This document shows, piece by piece, positions 52,093-63,219 of a stretch of 64,000 nt of DNA (positions within the stretch are counted from its first letter, which is position 1; every line of letters starts with the position of its first letter). The position numbers were made by a program, and so were the translations under genes. This DNA is from Littorina saxatilis (lineage: Eukaryota > Mollusca > Gastropoda > Littorinimorpha > Littorinidae): NCBI RefSeq assembly GCF_037325665.1, contig NC_090246.1, forward strand, positions 58,562,004 to 58,626,003, read 5' to 3'. A model generated the notes under the pieces. It did not search any database, was not told where the DNA came from, and worked only from the letters and a program-made list of their open reading frames with translations.

Positions 52093-53002
52093 TTAACCTT
52101 TGCCGTGCTTCCTGGGTTCACCTGTACCCAGAGACACACTAAAATCATTGTAACTCGGGAACCATTAAAGGTATCGTTTTGAAATTTTAAGTATCTCTCA
52201 CACACCTAATTTGCTCTCTGTCTGCAAATTTTTAGAGTGTACATGACAAAACATTAAAATTAATTGATTATGATAATTTACATAAACACTACCGATGGCG
52301 CGGGTTCACACAAACCCATACTTTTAAAGAGTAGTAGTGATTGTAACTATCCCTCTGCCGACGGCGCGGGTTCTGCTACACCCATAATTACCAAAGCGGC
52401 GGAACAGTGTCTGTCTGTCTGTTTGTCTCCAAGAGACTGTCTGTCTGTCTGTCCGTACATGTATCTCTCTGTCTGTATGTCTGTTGTCAGTTGCTCTGTC
52501 TGTCTATCCGACTGTCTGTCTATCTGACTGTCTGTCTCTCTCTCTCTGTCTTAGTCTCTCTCTCTCTTTCTTAGTCTCTCTCTCTTTCTTAGTCTCTCTC
52601 TCTTTCTTAGTCTCTCTCTCTCTTTCTTAGTCTCTCTCTCTCTCTTTCTTAGTCTCTCTCTCTCTTTCTTAGTCTCTCTTTCTTAGTCTCTCTCTCTTTC
52701 TTAGTCTCTCTCTCTCTTTCTTAGTCTCTCTCTCTTTCTTAGTCTCTCTCTCTTTCTCTCTCTCTTTCTTAGTCTCTCTCTCTCTCTTTCTTAGTCTCTT
52801 TCTCTCTCTCTCTTTCTTAGTCTCTCTCTCTTTCTTAGTCTCTCTCTCTCTTTCTTAGTCTCTCTCTCTTTCTTAGTCTCTCTCTCTCTCTCTTAGTCTC
52901 TCTCTCTTAGTCTCTCTCTCTTTCTTAGTCTCTCTCTCTCTCTTTCTTAGTCTCTCTCCCTCTTTCTTAGTCTCTCTCTCTTTCTTAGTCTCTCTCTCTT
53001 TG

Positions 53003-53033
<31 letters not shown>

Positions 53034-53835
53034 TAGTCTCTCTCTCTCTTTCTTAGTCTCTCTCTCTCTCTTTCCTAGTCTCTCTCTTAGTCTCTCTCTC
53101 TCTCTTTCTTAGTCTCTCTGTTTCTTAGTCTCTCTGTTTCTTAGTCTCTCTTTCTTAGTCTCTCTCTCTCTCTCTTTCTTAGTCTCTCTCTCTCTTTCTT
53201 AGTCTCTCTCTCTCTCTTTCTTAGTCTCTTTCTTAGTATCTCTTTCTTTCTTAGTCTCTCTCTCTTTCTTAGTCTCTCTCTCTCTCTCTTTCTTAGTCTC
53301 TCTCTCTCTCTCTTTCTTAGTCTCTCTCTCTTTCTTAGTCTCTCTCTTTCTTATTCTCTCTCTCTTTCTTAGTCTCTCTCTTTCTTAGTCTCTCTCTCTC
53401 TCTGTCTTAGTCTCTCTCTCTCTCTCTTTCTTAGTCTCTCTCTCTCTTTCTTAGTCTCTCTCTCTCACTTTCTTAGTCTCTCTCTCTCTCTCTTTCTTAG
53501 TCTCTCTCTCTCTTTCTTAGTCTCTCTCTCTCTCTCTTTCTTAGTCTCTCTCTCTCTCTGTCTCTCTCAGTCTCTCCCTCCCCCTCCCCCCTGCAAGAAG
53601 TCGGTGAAGGGAGAAACTCGATGCACCCACTGAAGTAGCGCTGTGGGTTTCCCTGAACCCACCCCGTCGTTAGAGAAATAAACGGTAAAAACCCTCTTTC
53701 AAATGTATGGGTTCAGACAAACCCGCATCGTCGTTAGAGAAATAAACGGTAAAAACCCTCTTTCAAATGTATGGGTTCAGACAAACCCGCATCATCGGGC
53801 GTGTGTAGTCAAAAGCAGCGTCCGGCAAAGGTTAA
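52093..53835. mobile_element. TTAA-flanked element swollen by a minisatellite
   Basis: TTAACCTTTGCCG at the left and CGGCAAAGGTTAA at the right are inverted with TTAA on both sides. The interior repeats GGGTTCA.ACAAACCC words, including a tandem pair of about 64 bp at 53670-53795, and holds the long CT-rich minisatellite. No transposase seen. Confidence 0.75.
52540..53575. repeat. Pyrimidine minisatellite, (TCTCTCTCTTTCTTAG)n
   Basis: About 1 kb of variable-length units of CT dinucleotides closed by TTTCTTAG, roughly sixty units. The plus strand is nearly pure pyrimidine apart from the AG in each unit. Confidence 0.95.
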
Positions 53836-53967
53836 CTTCATTTGCAGTTGAAACTGTCTTTCACCAGAAGCAGATGCAATTTTCATTATAAAGCTTAAAA
53901 ATAGTTTTATTTTCCTGCAAGTGTATAAAATGCATATTAAAACTTTCAAGCTCATCAATATTTTAGA

Positions 53968-54446
53968 TCCCGCAGTGGGGCACTGCGGTTATGAAATTAA
54001 AGGCCCCTCCTGTTTTTGGAACCGCAGGAGCTTTCTAGTTTGCTGTTAGGTAGATTTTTGGTTCCTCTTTCCTGTCATGCTCTCTTTTTCTTCATGAATT
54101 CTTTTCTTTTTTCTGCCTTCTTGCTCATTCACCTGTATTTTTTCCAAAAATCTCTTCTCTTGCCGCTTGTCTCGCGATTCATGTATAGTTTAATCTGTTA
54201 GTGTTCTGATGTAAGTCCAGCAGTAGATAGGTTAAGCCTATTTTAGCATACTGGAAACTGGTAATCTTCCAGTAGGTATTAATTTAGTTTTACTAAAGCC
54301 TGCTGGGACACAAGTAATGGGTTAGTGCATTTGTAAACAGGAATCGCTTGACAAGTGGCCCCCTTCATCCCCCCCTTCCTCGTCCTGATATGGCTCTGCG
54401 TAGTCGGCTGGACGTTAAGCAACAAATAAACAAACAAACAAACAAA
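53968..54446 (+). mobile_element. SINE-like retroposon with 12-bp target duplication
   Basis: Flanked by CAATATTTTAGA at 53956-53967 and 54447-54458. The body starts TCCCGCAGTGGGGCACTGCGG and ends GGACGTTAAGCAACAAATAA with an (AAAC)n tail. Related to 14231-14867. Confidence 0.88.
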
Positions 54447-56594
54447 CAATATTTTAGAAACTTATCACTTGGATATGGGTTATTGACTCCAGAGCTGTGT
54501 ACCATTTTGTGACATGCATTTTCAGTCCATTAGATGATTTTAACGTAAATTAAATGGCAACTAGATCCTAGTTAGATAATGATACAAACATGCAACACAA
54601 AACATAGTATAGATTTTTGTCTTTTAAAAAAGTAATTATTGGTGTTCAAATCCATGTCACAACTTTTGGTTTCCATGTTACAAAGTTGACGCACTTTAAA
54701 ACCCTTGTTAATTACTTAACGTAGACAAATAAAATGTGCAAGTATTTCTAAACCTGCAGGCCAAGTATATATGTATATGGAACCAGTTCTTAGTAATGAA
54801 ATCTATTTGTATAGATTTGTCTCGGTGAAGTAAAGAAATTTAAACTTCGTAACATATCTGGTTTCTACTGGTATACAGCTCTGGAGAATAATCTATATAG
54901 ATAAGTGATGCAGGGAGATTCTAGTAAACGGGAGTTTATGTGATTTGAACAAATTGTAGATACTTTCTTTGACACACAATTACAATGTCATTTTGTTTGT
55001 ATTTGCTACTTCTTAATGCAAATTGTTAAGAAATAAAAATCTGAATTTGATAACATTTTTTGTTCCATTCATTCTTGACATTTTAGCAATATTTTCTCTT
55101 CTACACCTGTCTCTAAACTTCAATAATAGCACAAGCCTAAACCTCTTCAAGACTACATACCGACATTGTCGTGGGGTGAATTTTGGCATGACTCTATTCC
55201 TGGAGATTTTTATGTTATTGTGCTTTAGACTAAGTAAATCATTCTCCATGAGAAATATTCTCTTAAATATGATTTACAATACATGAATTAACATTGTTTT
55301 ATCTTTATATCCATACCAGGAACGAATATAAACACTATTTCATATTAAATATAAACAGTTTTTTCTTTTCATGAAAAGCTGTTGCGCCAAAATTCCACGA
55401 TGTCGATGCATCCTCCACCAAAACATATTATACATAAGCAAAACAAGCAAGGAGGGCAATCCAATATTTTGTTCCATATATAGTGAAGCACTGAAAGTTA
55501 TCAGCCAGATAATACATTCACGTGTAGAGCCCGTCTGAGCAGCCACCGGTGGACGTTTTTTATTATTTAAAGATAATCAAAACGATTTTTATATAGTGCT
55601 TAAGAAGAAAGTTGCTCATGACGATTAGTCTTGTGTTTTACACCTGTAAAGATCTGCTTGACTGCATTCCTTGATCAGGTTCTGTCCTATGAATGTCAGT
55701 TTTAAGAAGAACTTGACTTACTTGACTTTGACTTATTCCTGTAGACTCCCTGTGGAGCATAGGGCCGCTTTAAGAAGAACAAGAGTTCTTTTCGGGCATG
55801 ACGGTTTTTCATCTTAATTGATTTGTGAAAATGTACGTGTACAGGGCTCAAATCATGAAAGCTAGAAACAAGTAATTTTAACAGAAGATAGTACAAACGT
55901 CCTGAACTAATTTTCTTCTAAAGCACTAAAAAGTTGCTTAGATTTTTAAAAATAATGAAAGACATCCATCACCTGCCCCTCAGCCAGACTATATATACCT
56001 TAACCATTTCACTCTACACAGAGTGTCAGATATATCCACAAAAGATATCATTCTGAGGAATTACTTTGACAACATTCCTTTTTATTGCACAACAAATCAT
56101 CTCTCTCTATTTCTATTTCAGACTCGCATTTGTAAAACTCTAAAAGGCACGGGGCAATCCCAGATGTGCACAAATATTAACCTAACATGTACATGTATGT
56201 ATTTTAAACACTACAGATGAAGCTCTCAGAATACCCATTGTAACCCAAACTATGGATTGGGCTGTATTTTAGGAGAAGGAATTTTGCATGCACGTTGTAT
56301 CGATTATTTCAAGAACAGCAAATTCTAGGCAAACTTACAACACACTTCACTTAAATGCAGCAGGGGTAAGGTTACCTAGTCACAACAATACCTCGAGCTG
56401 CGCGTAAAAATGCCTTTTACAGTTTTTCCTGCAGTCAACAACTGATTTGGTCCATAAGTTATAGCCCTTTCATGAACACATTATAACTTGGGTTTTCAAG
56501 GATTCCAGGATTTCTTTAGAAGACCTTTCCTGACACAGTGAGTCAAACTCTGAGGGCCCTAGATGAAGTTCTCTGTCAACACAACATAGGTCCA

Positions 56595-56720
56595 AGATTC
56601 TCCCCCGGAAGCAGCGTATGGCTGCCTGAATGGCGGGGTAAAAACGGTCATACATGTAAAAACCCACTCATGCAAAATCATGAGTGAACGTGGGAGTTTC
56701 AGCCCATGAACGAAGAAGAA
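56595..56720 (+). mobile_element. SINE 3' fragment with GAA tail
   Basis: GCAGCGTATGGCTGCCTGAA, GTAAAAACGGTCATAC, a CACTCATG/CATGAGTG hairpin, GTGGGAGTTTCAGCCCATGA and a (GAA)n tail. Its GAA tail resembles the LINE tails at 9475-9835. Confidence 0.7.
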
Positions 56721-57036
56721 GAAGTCCAAAATTCCAGAACTGAAGCATTTATCAGAACTTGTTATCCAAAGATTGAGGGACTGGCATGCACAACCGACAT
56801 GCTCCCTGCTGCACAAGCTGGCATGTGTGAAACTTGACACCACTTCATGCACTGATGCCATTGAGGGAGAAGCCCTGTGAAATTCTGAGCTGTAAACCAC
56901 ATGGACCTGTGTGAACTTTCAGACCCTCAGGAACTACTCCTGTCCCCATATTACAAACAGTCCAGGAAGAAAACCCAAGGAAAAAGTCATATATATATAT
57001 TTTGACAGTTTTCAACAATTGTGCACAAGAACGTGA

Positions 57037-57194
57037 TCATATAAGTTCATTAATAGCTGCAATTTCTGTCTTGCTGAGTGGCTGTAGGTGGAATCCTTTG
57101 ATGCCCTCCTTGTGTTCAAGGTCACGGATGTGGCTCAGCTTGGGTTTCAGCTCTGTACGAGTTTTTGCGATTTCCTGCGCAGTCTGGTCAAAGT
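57037..57194 (-). CDS. PDRG1: PDRG1 exon 3 (stop codon)
   Basis: Codes DFDQTAQEIAKTRTELKPKL to GFHLQPLSKTEIAAINELI then TGA at 57037-57039. Second coiled-coil helix and the conserved KGF.L.PL tail. Acceptor CTCACAG. Confidence 0.94.
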
Positions 57195-58438
57195 CTGTGA
57201 GTAAAAGAAAGAAGTTTAATTTAGTGCAACGTCAGGCCACTCTGATGACAGGCTTCCTCCCAATAAAGGACAACTTTTGTTGTCCCTTTGTCGATTTATT
57301 TTCATCTTTACAAAAGTATATATCTGTCATGACAGGCCACCTGCAACATTTAGGGACACATGTGGCTGCTCCCAAGGGTGTTCTTTCAACACAGGTAATT
57401 CTCTTGGCTTTGATTACAGACTTAGCTGCAATAGGAACCAGGTAGAAAAGTTCTGCTTAAATCCACACAACCTATTCTCCTATAAATGTCATGGACACGT
57501 CAAATTCTGAGCCACATGAGTAGCTTTAGTTCCATCCAGAAGGTCTTTTAACCACCTTTCCGTATCAGTAAAGACTGCCTTTCAACAAAATGTCTATCAA
57601 TGCCCCGACTATCCTATTTTAACTCTAGAAACCCACAAGATCGGGGAATACCAACATCCGCACCTCTAAAACTGCGGAAAAATTATTTTACCCTTTTCTA
57701 TTAAGCGGGATGTAGACTTCTTCTCCATCTTGATAAACATGTTTCCCATACAAACCCACTGTTTGTTGTCTGATTTATCCTTCTGTAGTACCCTGCAAAG
57801 TAAGTCATATATATATTTACTATTAACTCATTTTTTTAAATCACACACGCAATGACATGCACACAGTGACACACGTAATCCTAACAAAACATGAAAGTTT
57901 ATGCTGATGTTGCTCTCCTGAACTAAACAACATGGACACACTGAAAACAGAACAAGGCAAACTAAGTGATACAATTTAAAGTCATAAAGACACTGTGGCT
58001 GAGAGAAAGCTAAAATATTTGTATTATTTAATAGGGCCACCGCGTCAGCACTTAGCTTGAAAAGTCCATGTATGGGGCGATTTATATAGCGCTTGACGTT
58101 CTCTAAGCGCTTTACATATACCCCTTATTTTTAAGACCCCCCCCCCCCCCCCCCCCCTTTTACGCCATAGTGTTCATCTTCATGATTTGTCCAAGTTTGT
58201 AAAGGATGGTTTTCACTGAAGTCATTATGTATTTGATCAAGCATCTGATAATTGTTTAATATAATATATATCAGTCGACTGAAGCTCACCTCATGGCTTC
58301 TCGTGTCTGGTTCCAGTGATGGTTTAGGTCAATCAGCTTCTGCTTGTCGGTCAATATCTCCTCAGCAACATCTTCAACCTGAGCCAGGTGCTCCAAAAGC
58401 TGCTGAGAGTCTATTGGAGCTGCTCCTTTTTCTTCCAT
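57037..58438 (-). CDS. PDRG1: p53 and DNA damage-regulated protein 1, complete
   Basis: Small prefoldin-beta-like subunit of the URI/R2TP-associated prefoldin-like co-chaperone. Three exons: 58290-58438, 57692-57792, 57037-57194; 408 bases, 135 residues (human 133). The protein runs MEEKGAAPIDSQQLLEHLAQ, VEDVAEEILTDKQKLIDLN, CMGNMFIKMEKK, GIKGFHLQPLSKTEI, each aligned with human VEELAEEVLADKRQIVDLD, CFGNMFIKMPH, ELKGFNLNPLNQDEL. Two heptad-rich helices flank the MFIKM beta hairpin, as in prefoldins. A CTGCAG acceptor lies just upstream of the ATG, so a 5'UTR intron is possible. Confidence 0.94.
57222..57396. mobile_element. MITE of the GTGGTACCTGCAATGTGAGG family, diverged
   Basis: Keeps CTGATGACAGG, ATCTGTCATGACAGGCCACC and GGGACACATGTGGCTG. 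In PDRG1 intron 2. Confidence 0.6.
57692..57792 (-). CDS. PDRG1: PDRG1 exon 2
   Basis: Codes VLQKDKSDNKQWVCMGNMFI then KMEKKSTSRLIEK. GNMFIKM is the most conserved PDRG1 motif. Acceptor TTGCAG, donor GTAAAA. Confidence 0.94.
58290..58438 (-). CDS. PDRG1: PDRG1 exon 1
   Basis: Start codon at 58438; codes MEEKGAAPIDSQQLLEHLAQ to HHWNQTREAM plus two bases. Coiled-coil helix with the family pattern VE[DE][VL]AEE[IV]L.DK. Donor GTGAGC. Confidence 0.93.
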
Positions 58439-59310
58439 GATATGCAATCTGCAGGCCACGAATTAACAGGAACGTCAAAGACAGTAAACAGTGTCCTGAA
58501 CAGTGAAAAAAAACACCATCTTTTGTTACATGCATATAATTGCTTTCATGAAGTTTTGGTAAGTCGCACCTTCAGAGGGGAAGCGGCATGCTTTGCTGTG
58601 TGGATTCCTGTTTGCTTTTTATCAACAATGTTTTTATTATTTTAATGTCAACAAGTCATAAAACTTTCACTGTGCTTTAATTCACAATTGACATTTTTTT
58701 TCCAAGCTTATCTCATTGTCATATATATATACCTGCCTAATTTACATGTGTGTGTGTGGTAACGCTTGCTAATCACTTTCTCCTTTTCTGTCTGTCGCTC
58801 TCTCTTTCTGTCTGTTTTCTTCCTAAAAGATTAAGTGTGTCACACTGTATGTGCACATGCGCACGTTGCGGTATTTCAAAGGTTGTGTGTGACAGAGTCT
58901 GAGAGAGAGAGAAAGAGAGAGAGAGAGAGCAGTGTGTGCGCACGTGTGTATATGTGTGTGCGGATGCGTCTGTGTGTGAAAGAGGGAAACACTTCAAAGC
59001 AAAACCTTCCATTCATGTATCCCTGACTGTGTCAAGCGTGTAATGTGTATACTTGCCTTTCCACACTGGTGTACGTGAACTTGTCTCCTTCAACGCGCAC
59101 CTTGTTTTGTTTACTGATCCTCCTCCACACGAGAGGCTTCACAGTGGAAAAGCGGTAACCCAAGTTGGTACGTCACTGTACCAATTTATAAAGAAAAGCG
59201 TCCGAAGAAAGAATACTAGTGTGTGTGTGTGTGTGTGAATTTTCTGCGTGCACATCCATTCTGAGAAAAGGCGCACAATCTGCCTAAAAAGAAATTCTAA
59301 TTTAAGGGGA

Positions 59311-61904
59311 CTGACTAATTACTGCGCGACCAAGCGCGACCCCGCCGCGCTACCTTGAACTAAAGCATTTACATGCAATACTTTTGTTGTTCTCGTACCT
59401 TCATAGTATTTTCTCACGTTGTACATGTATCATGATTTCAGCCATAGAAATTAAAAATAAGGGAGTTTTGATGCATTTTTGAAGAGCTAGCGAGCGAAAG
59501 TGAAAGCACCGGATTTCTGTCACATCCGACCAGCACTATGATGTCCGACTTGTTTTTAGAACAAACGCGACCTCAAACTAAAGCGTTTACATGTCATGTT
59601 TTTGTTGATCTAGTATCTTCACAATAACTTTCTCGCGTTATACCAAGTTTTGAAGTAATAGAAATGAAGAAAAAAAGGAGTCATGAGGCATTTTTGAAGA
59701 CTGAGCTAGCATGCGAAAGTGAAAAGCCCCAGATTTCTGTCACATCCGGCCATGTCCGACTTGTTTTTAGATCACGCGCGACCTCTAACATTTACATGTC
59801 AGGGCCGGACTAGGCGAAGAGGAGGGGGGGGGTTGCCAGTGGTGGCCCAGGGGGATGTCCCCCCTGACGGCAGGGGCGGATCAGTTCATTTTATGACTGG
59901 TTTTTTTCAAAAGTATATTGTGAAGATATGGGTGTGAAGGCGCGAAGCGCCGAGCCGACGGCGCGAAGCGCCTAGCTTGCTAGGGGGGTCCGGGGGCATG
60001 CCCCCCCGGAAAATTTTGAAAAAAAGGATGCAAAATGGTGCAATCTGGTGCATTCTGAGGATGATCATTACCAGTTTCAGGCAGCAGATTTTGTCACTGA
60101 TTAATACCCCAAAAATTGAAACTCAATGTAAAATAAAGAAATGCATACCTCATTCAATATTTTTATTTTTTGGCTGGGGGGGGGGGGTCCGGAAACCCTA
60201 GAACCCACCCCACCCACCCCTCGTTGTGGGGGTCAGGGGGCGAAGCCCCCTGAAGCTGACGGGTAGGTCATATTCTGAGATAGGAAAATGGTCGCTCCTT
60301 GGCATGAAACGGCATAAAATAAGCAATAATAAAAAAAAAATTAAATAAGTAAGGTACATGTTTAGGCTAGGGGGGGGTTGCGCAACCCCCATAACCCCCC
60401 CGGTAGTCCGGCCCTGCATGTAATATATTTGTTGTTCTCGTGTCTTCTGATTAACAGTGTTAACAAAGGCGAACTACTTTGTCCTAGTTTGAGAGTGTGT
60501 GTCATGGCGGAGGAATGAATGTCAAATTGAGTTAAGTGGTTTGAAGTTCTAAAGCGGTTTGATGATACCCCCCCCCCCCCCCCCCCCTTTGCACGAGCCC
60601 GGAAAATGGTGCAGACAACCATTTATTTTGAGCTGGTATTTCAACCGTTTTTAACATTTTGCTTCCAAAAGTCTAGGTACACCGATTTCAATCTCAACAT
60701 ATGAAACGAGGGTTTGTGTCAAATCTCAAAGTATGTCGGTTTCAGCCGGTTCCTTCTCATACATATATTATGTGCCATTGACGCTCCTCGGACATCAGTT
60801 TCAACACAAACCTTAATGACGGTAACTATAAGACAGGCAGACAGGAACAGTCTGATGTAGACTGAAAGACAGAGCCTCATGGGAAAGAACAGTGGAACCC
60901 GCCGCTACACTGACTGTGTCACCAAAAAATGGGGAAGGCCATACATGTAGTTCGATACGCAGTCTAATTTGTTGAATGTGTCTCAGTTGGACTGGTCTCT
61001 CAGAAGCCAACTAAAACAACTTATAAATGATTTAGTTTGAGGTCGCGCATATGTACTAAAAACTTGGCAAGTCTGACATGATCGGTTGTGACAGAAATCC
61101 GGTGCTTTCACTTCGCTCTGTCTAGCTCTTTGAAAATGCACCATAACTCCCTTCTTTTTCTATGACTTAAAACTTGGAGAAAATATTGTGAAGATACTAG
61201 AACAACAAACATATTACATGTCAATGCTTTAGTTTGAGGTCGTGCGTGTTATAAAAACAAGTCGGACATGGTCGGATGTGACAGAAATCCGGTGCTTTTC
61301 ACTTTTGCTCGCAATAGCTCTTCGAAAATGCACCATATAGCTCCCTTATCATTTTATTTCTATGACTTAAAACTTGGTACAACGTGAGAAATACCGTGAA
61401 GATACCAGATCAACAGAAATATGACATGTACATGCTTTAGATTGAGGTCACGCATGTTCTAAAAACAAGTCGGACATGATCGGTTGTGACAGAAATCCGG
61501 TGCTTTCAGTTTCGCTCGCTCGCTCTTCGAAAATGCATAATAAATCCCTTTATGTTTTTTTCTTTGGCTTAAAACTTGGTACAACGTGAGAAAACACTGT
61601 AAAGATATTATATCAACAAAAAGATTACATGTAAATGCTTTAGTTTGAGGTCGCGCGTTTTCTAAAAACAAGTCTGACATAGTCGGACGTGACAGGAATC
61701 CTGTGCTCTCACTTTCGATCGCCAGCTCTTCGAAAATGCATCACAGCTCCCGTATTTTTCATTTCTATGGCTTAAAACTTGGTACAACCTAAAAAATACT
61801 CTGAAGATACTAGAACAACAAAAATATTACATTCAAATGCTTTAGTTTAGTTTAGTTTAGCGTGGTCGCGCACAATCGCGCGTGGTCACGCAGTAATTAG
61901 TCAG
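59311..61904. mobile_element. Foldback element with tandemly repeated inverted arms
   Basis: Outer TIR CTGACTAATTACTGCG at the left and CGCAGTAATTAGTCAG at the right. The left arm has over two units of about 215 bp (each with CTAAAG..TTTACATG, AGCTAGCGAGCGAAAGTGAA or a close variant, and TTTCTGTCACATCCG), and the right arm has about four inverted units of about 205 bp starting near 61036, 61228, 61440 and 61646. No coding capacity. A hAT-like element is nested at 59800-60416. A further diverged unit follows to 62160. Confidence 0.8.
59800..60416. mobile_element. Nonautonomous hAT-like element nested in foldback element
   Basis: Perfect termini CAGGGCCGGACTA and TAGTCCGGCCCTG; CATGT occurs on both flanks. 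The interior is rich in GGGGGG/CCCCCC hairpins such as GGGGGCGAAGCCCCC. No ORF of interest. Confidence 0.8.
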
Positions 61905-63111
61905 ACCGCATTTACGACCTTCGCAGAGGACAGGAAAATGAGGAAATCGTCGGACTTGAGAGTAGTGCATACTCTCTCCTAAAACTCGTCATAACTTCCG
62001 TAATTTTCATCATTGAAGTTTGAAATTTTGTATTATGTGAGAATGGACGATGAACTAACTACAAATATAAAAATAAAGTATATAAGTGCTATAGTTCAAG
62101 GTAGCGCGTGCTGGCGCGTGCTAGCGCGTGCTGGCGCGTAGTTTAGTCGGACCCACTTCCGGTGAGCGCCAGGTTCAAACTTTGTTCTTTTGTACAATAT
62201 TTACCGAACTTTGAACAATTAACAAGTAATCACAGCATAGTATTAAATATATCCGAGTCTTTTCCACCGATTCCCCACTAATGAGTCAGACATGTCACAA
62301 GTAACAGTTTGAGACTGAGACTGAGAGTGAGTTTATCAAATAAACCCGGTCCCAACGGAGAGAAGAAGAAGAAGAGTCTCCCAGTCCCAGTAGTCTACAG
62401 TATAATATTTTGAGTCTTTGACTCTATGAGCTTCGTTTTTAATTTGATGATGCGCCAGTTTGTGGATATTGTGTTTACATGAACACATGTGTCACTGTGT
62501 CCACTATCAATCGACTCATTGAATGAAAATACCTGTATCATCACTACTTGTCACACACATGCGGTTATAGGTTGGAGTTGTAGGACGTCAGCCGGGCTTC
62601 TAATTCTATTACTATCAAAATAAACTTAAAACTGCAGACTGAATGTTTCCTCGACAATTTTAAAATTAACTGGGGGAGAAAAGCATGTCAAGCTCTTGCA
62701 AGAGAAGCAAATTTATCATTAAATTCCATAGATTTTACCCCAACATTCGATTTATTTGAAAATACACCGAGTGGTTACGTCCCTTGAATGAGAAAAGACA
62801 GATTTTGCGATGAAGCAAATTTCTAAGCCAAATTACCTTCTTTTAATCATTAATTGGACTCCATGAGTGGAATACGTGGTCAAAAGTTTGATCAGAAGTG
62901 CTCTGGAGGGGAGGGGATGTATAGTGACTAAGTGAGTATGGAGTTTTTGTGAGATCAACAAGGCTGGCTTATGTCCTGGCCGCATTTATCATTGACATTG
63001 TATGTCACATGTGTGTGTGTCAACTGTATAAGTATGTCCAAGCTCACCAAATGTGTAACTAACTGTTCATGGAATGCATTTCTTTACAGTTACATTTACA
63101 CAGGTCTGGCT

Positions 63112-63219
63112 ATGGCGGAACGCTACGGTTTCCCCATTCTGAGTCCGGATGAATGTGTATCATTCTTGCGAGAGTTTTCCAACACTACCATCTCGGAAGA
63201 AGATTTCAAGAAGCCAGAT
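63112..63219 (+). CDS. NUF2: Probable kinetochore protein NUF2, first coding exon
   Basis: Thirty-six whole codons: MAERYGFPILSPDECVSFLR, EFSNTTISEEDFKKPD, then donor GTGAGG. The pattern FPILSPDE..FLR...ISEEDFKKP is the start of the Nuf2 calponin-homology domain, which binds microtubules within the Ndc80 complex. An acceptor (TTTACACAG) nine bases before the ATG implies a 5'UTR intron. The remainder would lie right of the window; no second exon is convincing in 63220-64000. A short match, so the name is probable rather than certain. Confidence 0.72.

Larger units (their letters stand above)
48364..57036. other. Intergenic region and iPLA2 3'UTR
   Basis: No gene recognised. The iPLA2 3'UTR starts here. 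AATAAA occurs at 49661 (inside a MITE) and 50481, either of which could mark a poly(A) site. The rest is TG-rich microsatellite (48410-48530), SINEs, MITEs and a pyrimidine minisatellite, each listed separately. Stretches 54460-56590 and 56730-57036 show nothing identifiable. Confidence 0.6.
58439..63111. other. Divergent PDRG1 / NUF2 intergenic region
   Basis: Should contain both promoters; none can be placed with confidence. It holds a GA/GT-rich stretch at 58750-58985, the foldback element at 59311-61904 and a diverged related unit to about 62160. Sequence 62165-62960 shows nothing identifiable apart from a (GAA)n tract near 62358. Confidence 0.6.

Noticed and set aside
52093-53580. CRISPR-like array
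   Set aside because: Units are pure pyrimidine slippage products of varying length with no unique spacers, in an animal genome.
56559-56900. 113-codon minus-strand frame downstream of PDRG1
   Set aside because: Covers a SINE fragment at 56595-56720; no domain and no splice or poly(A) context.
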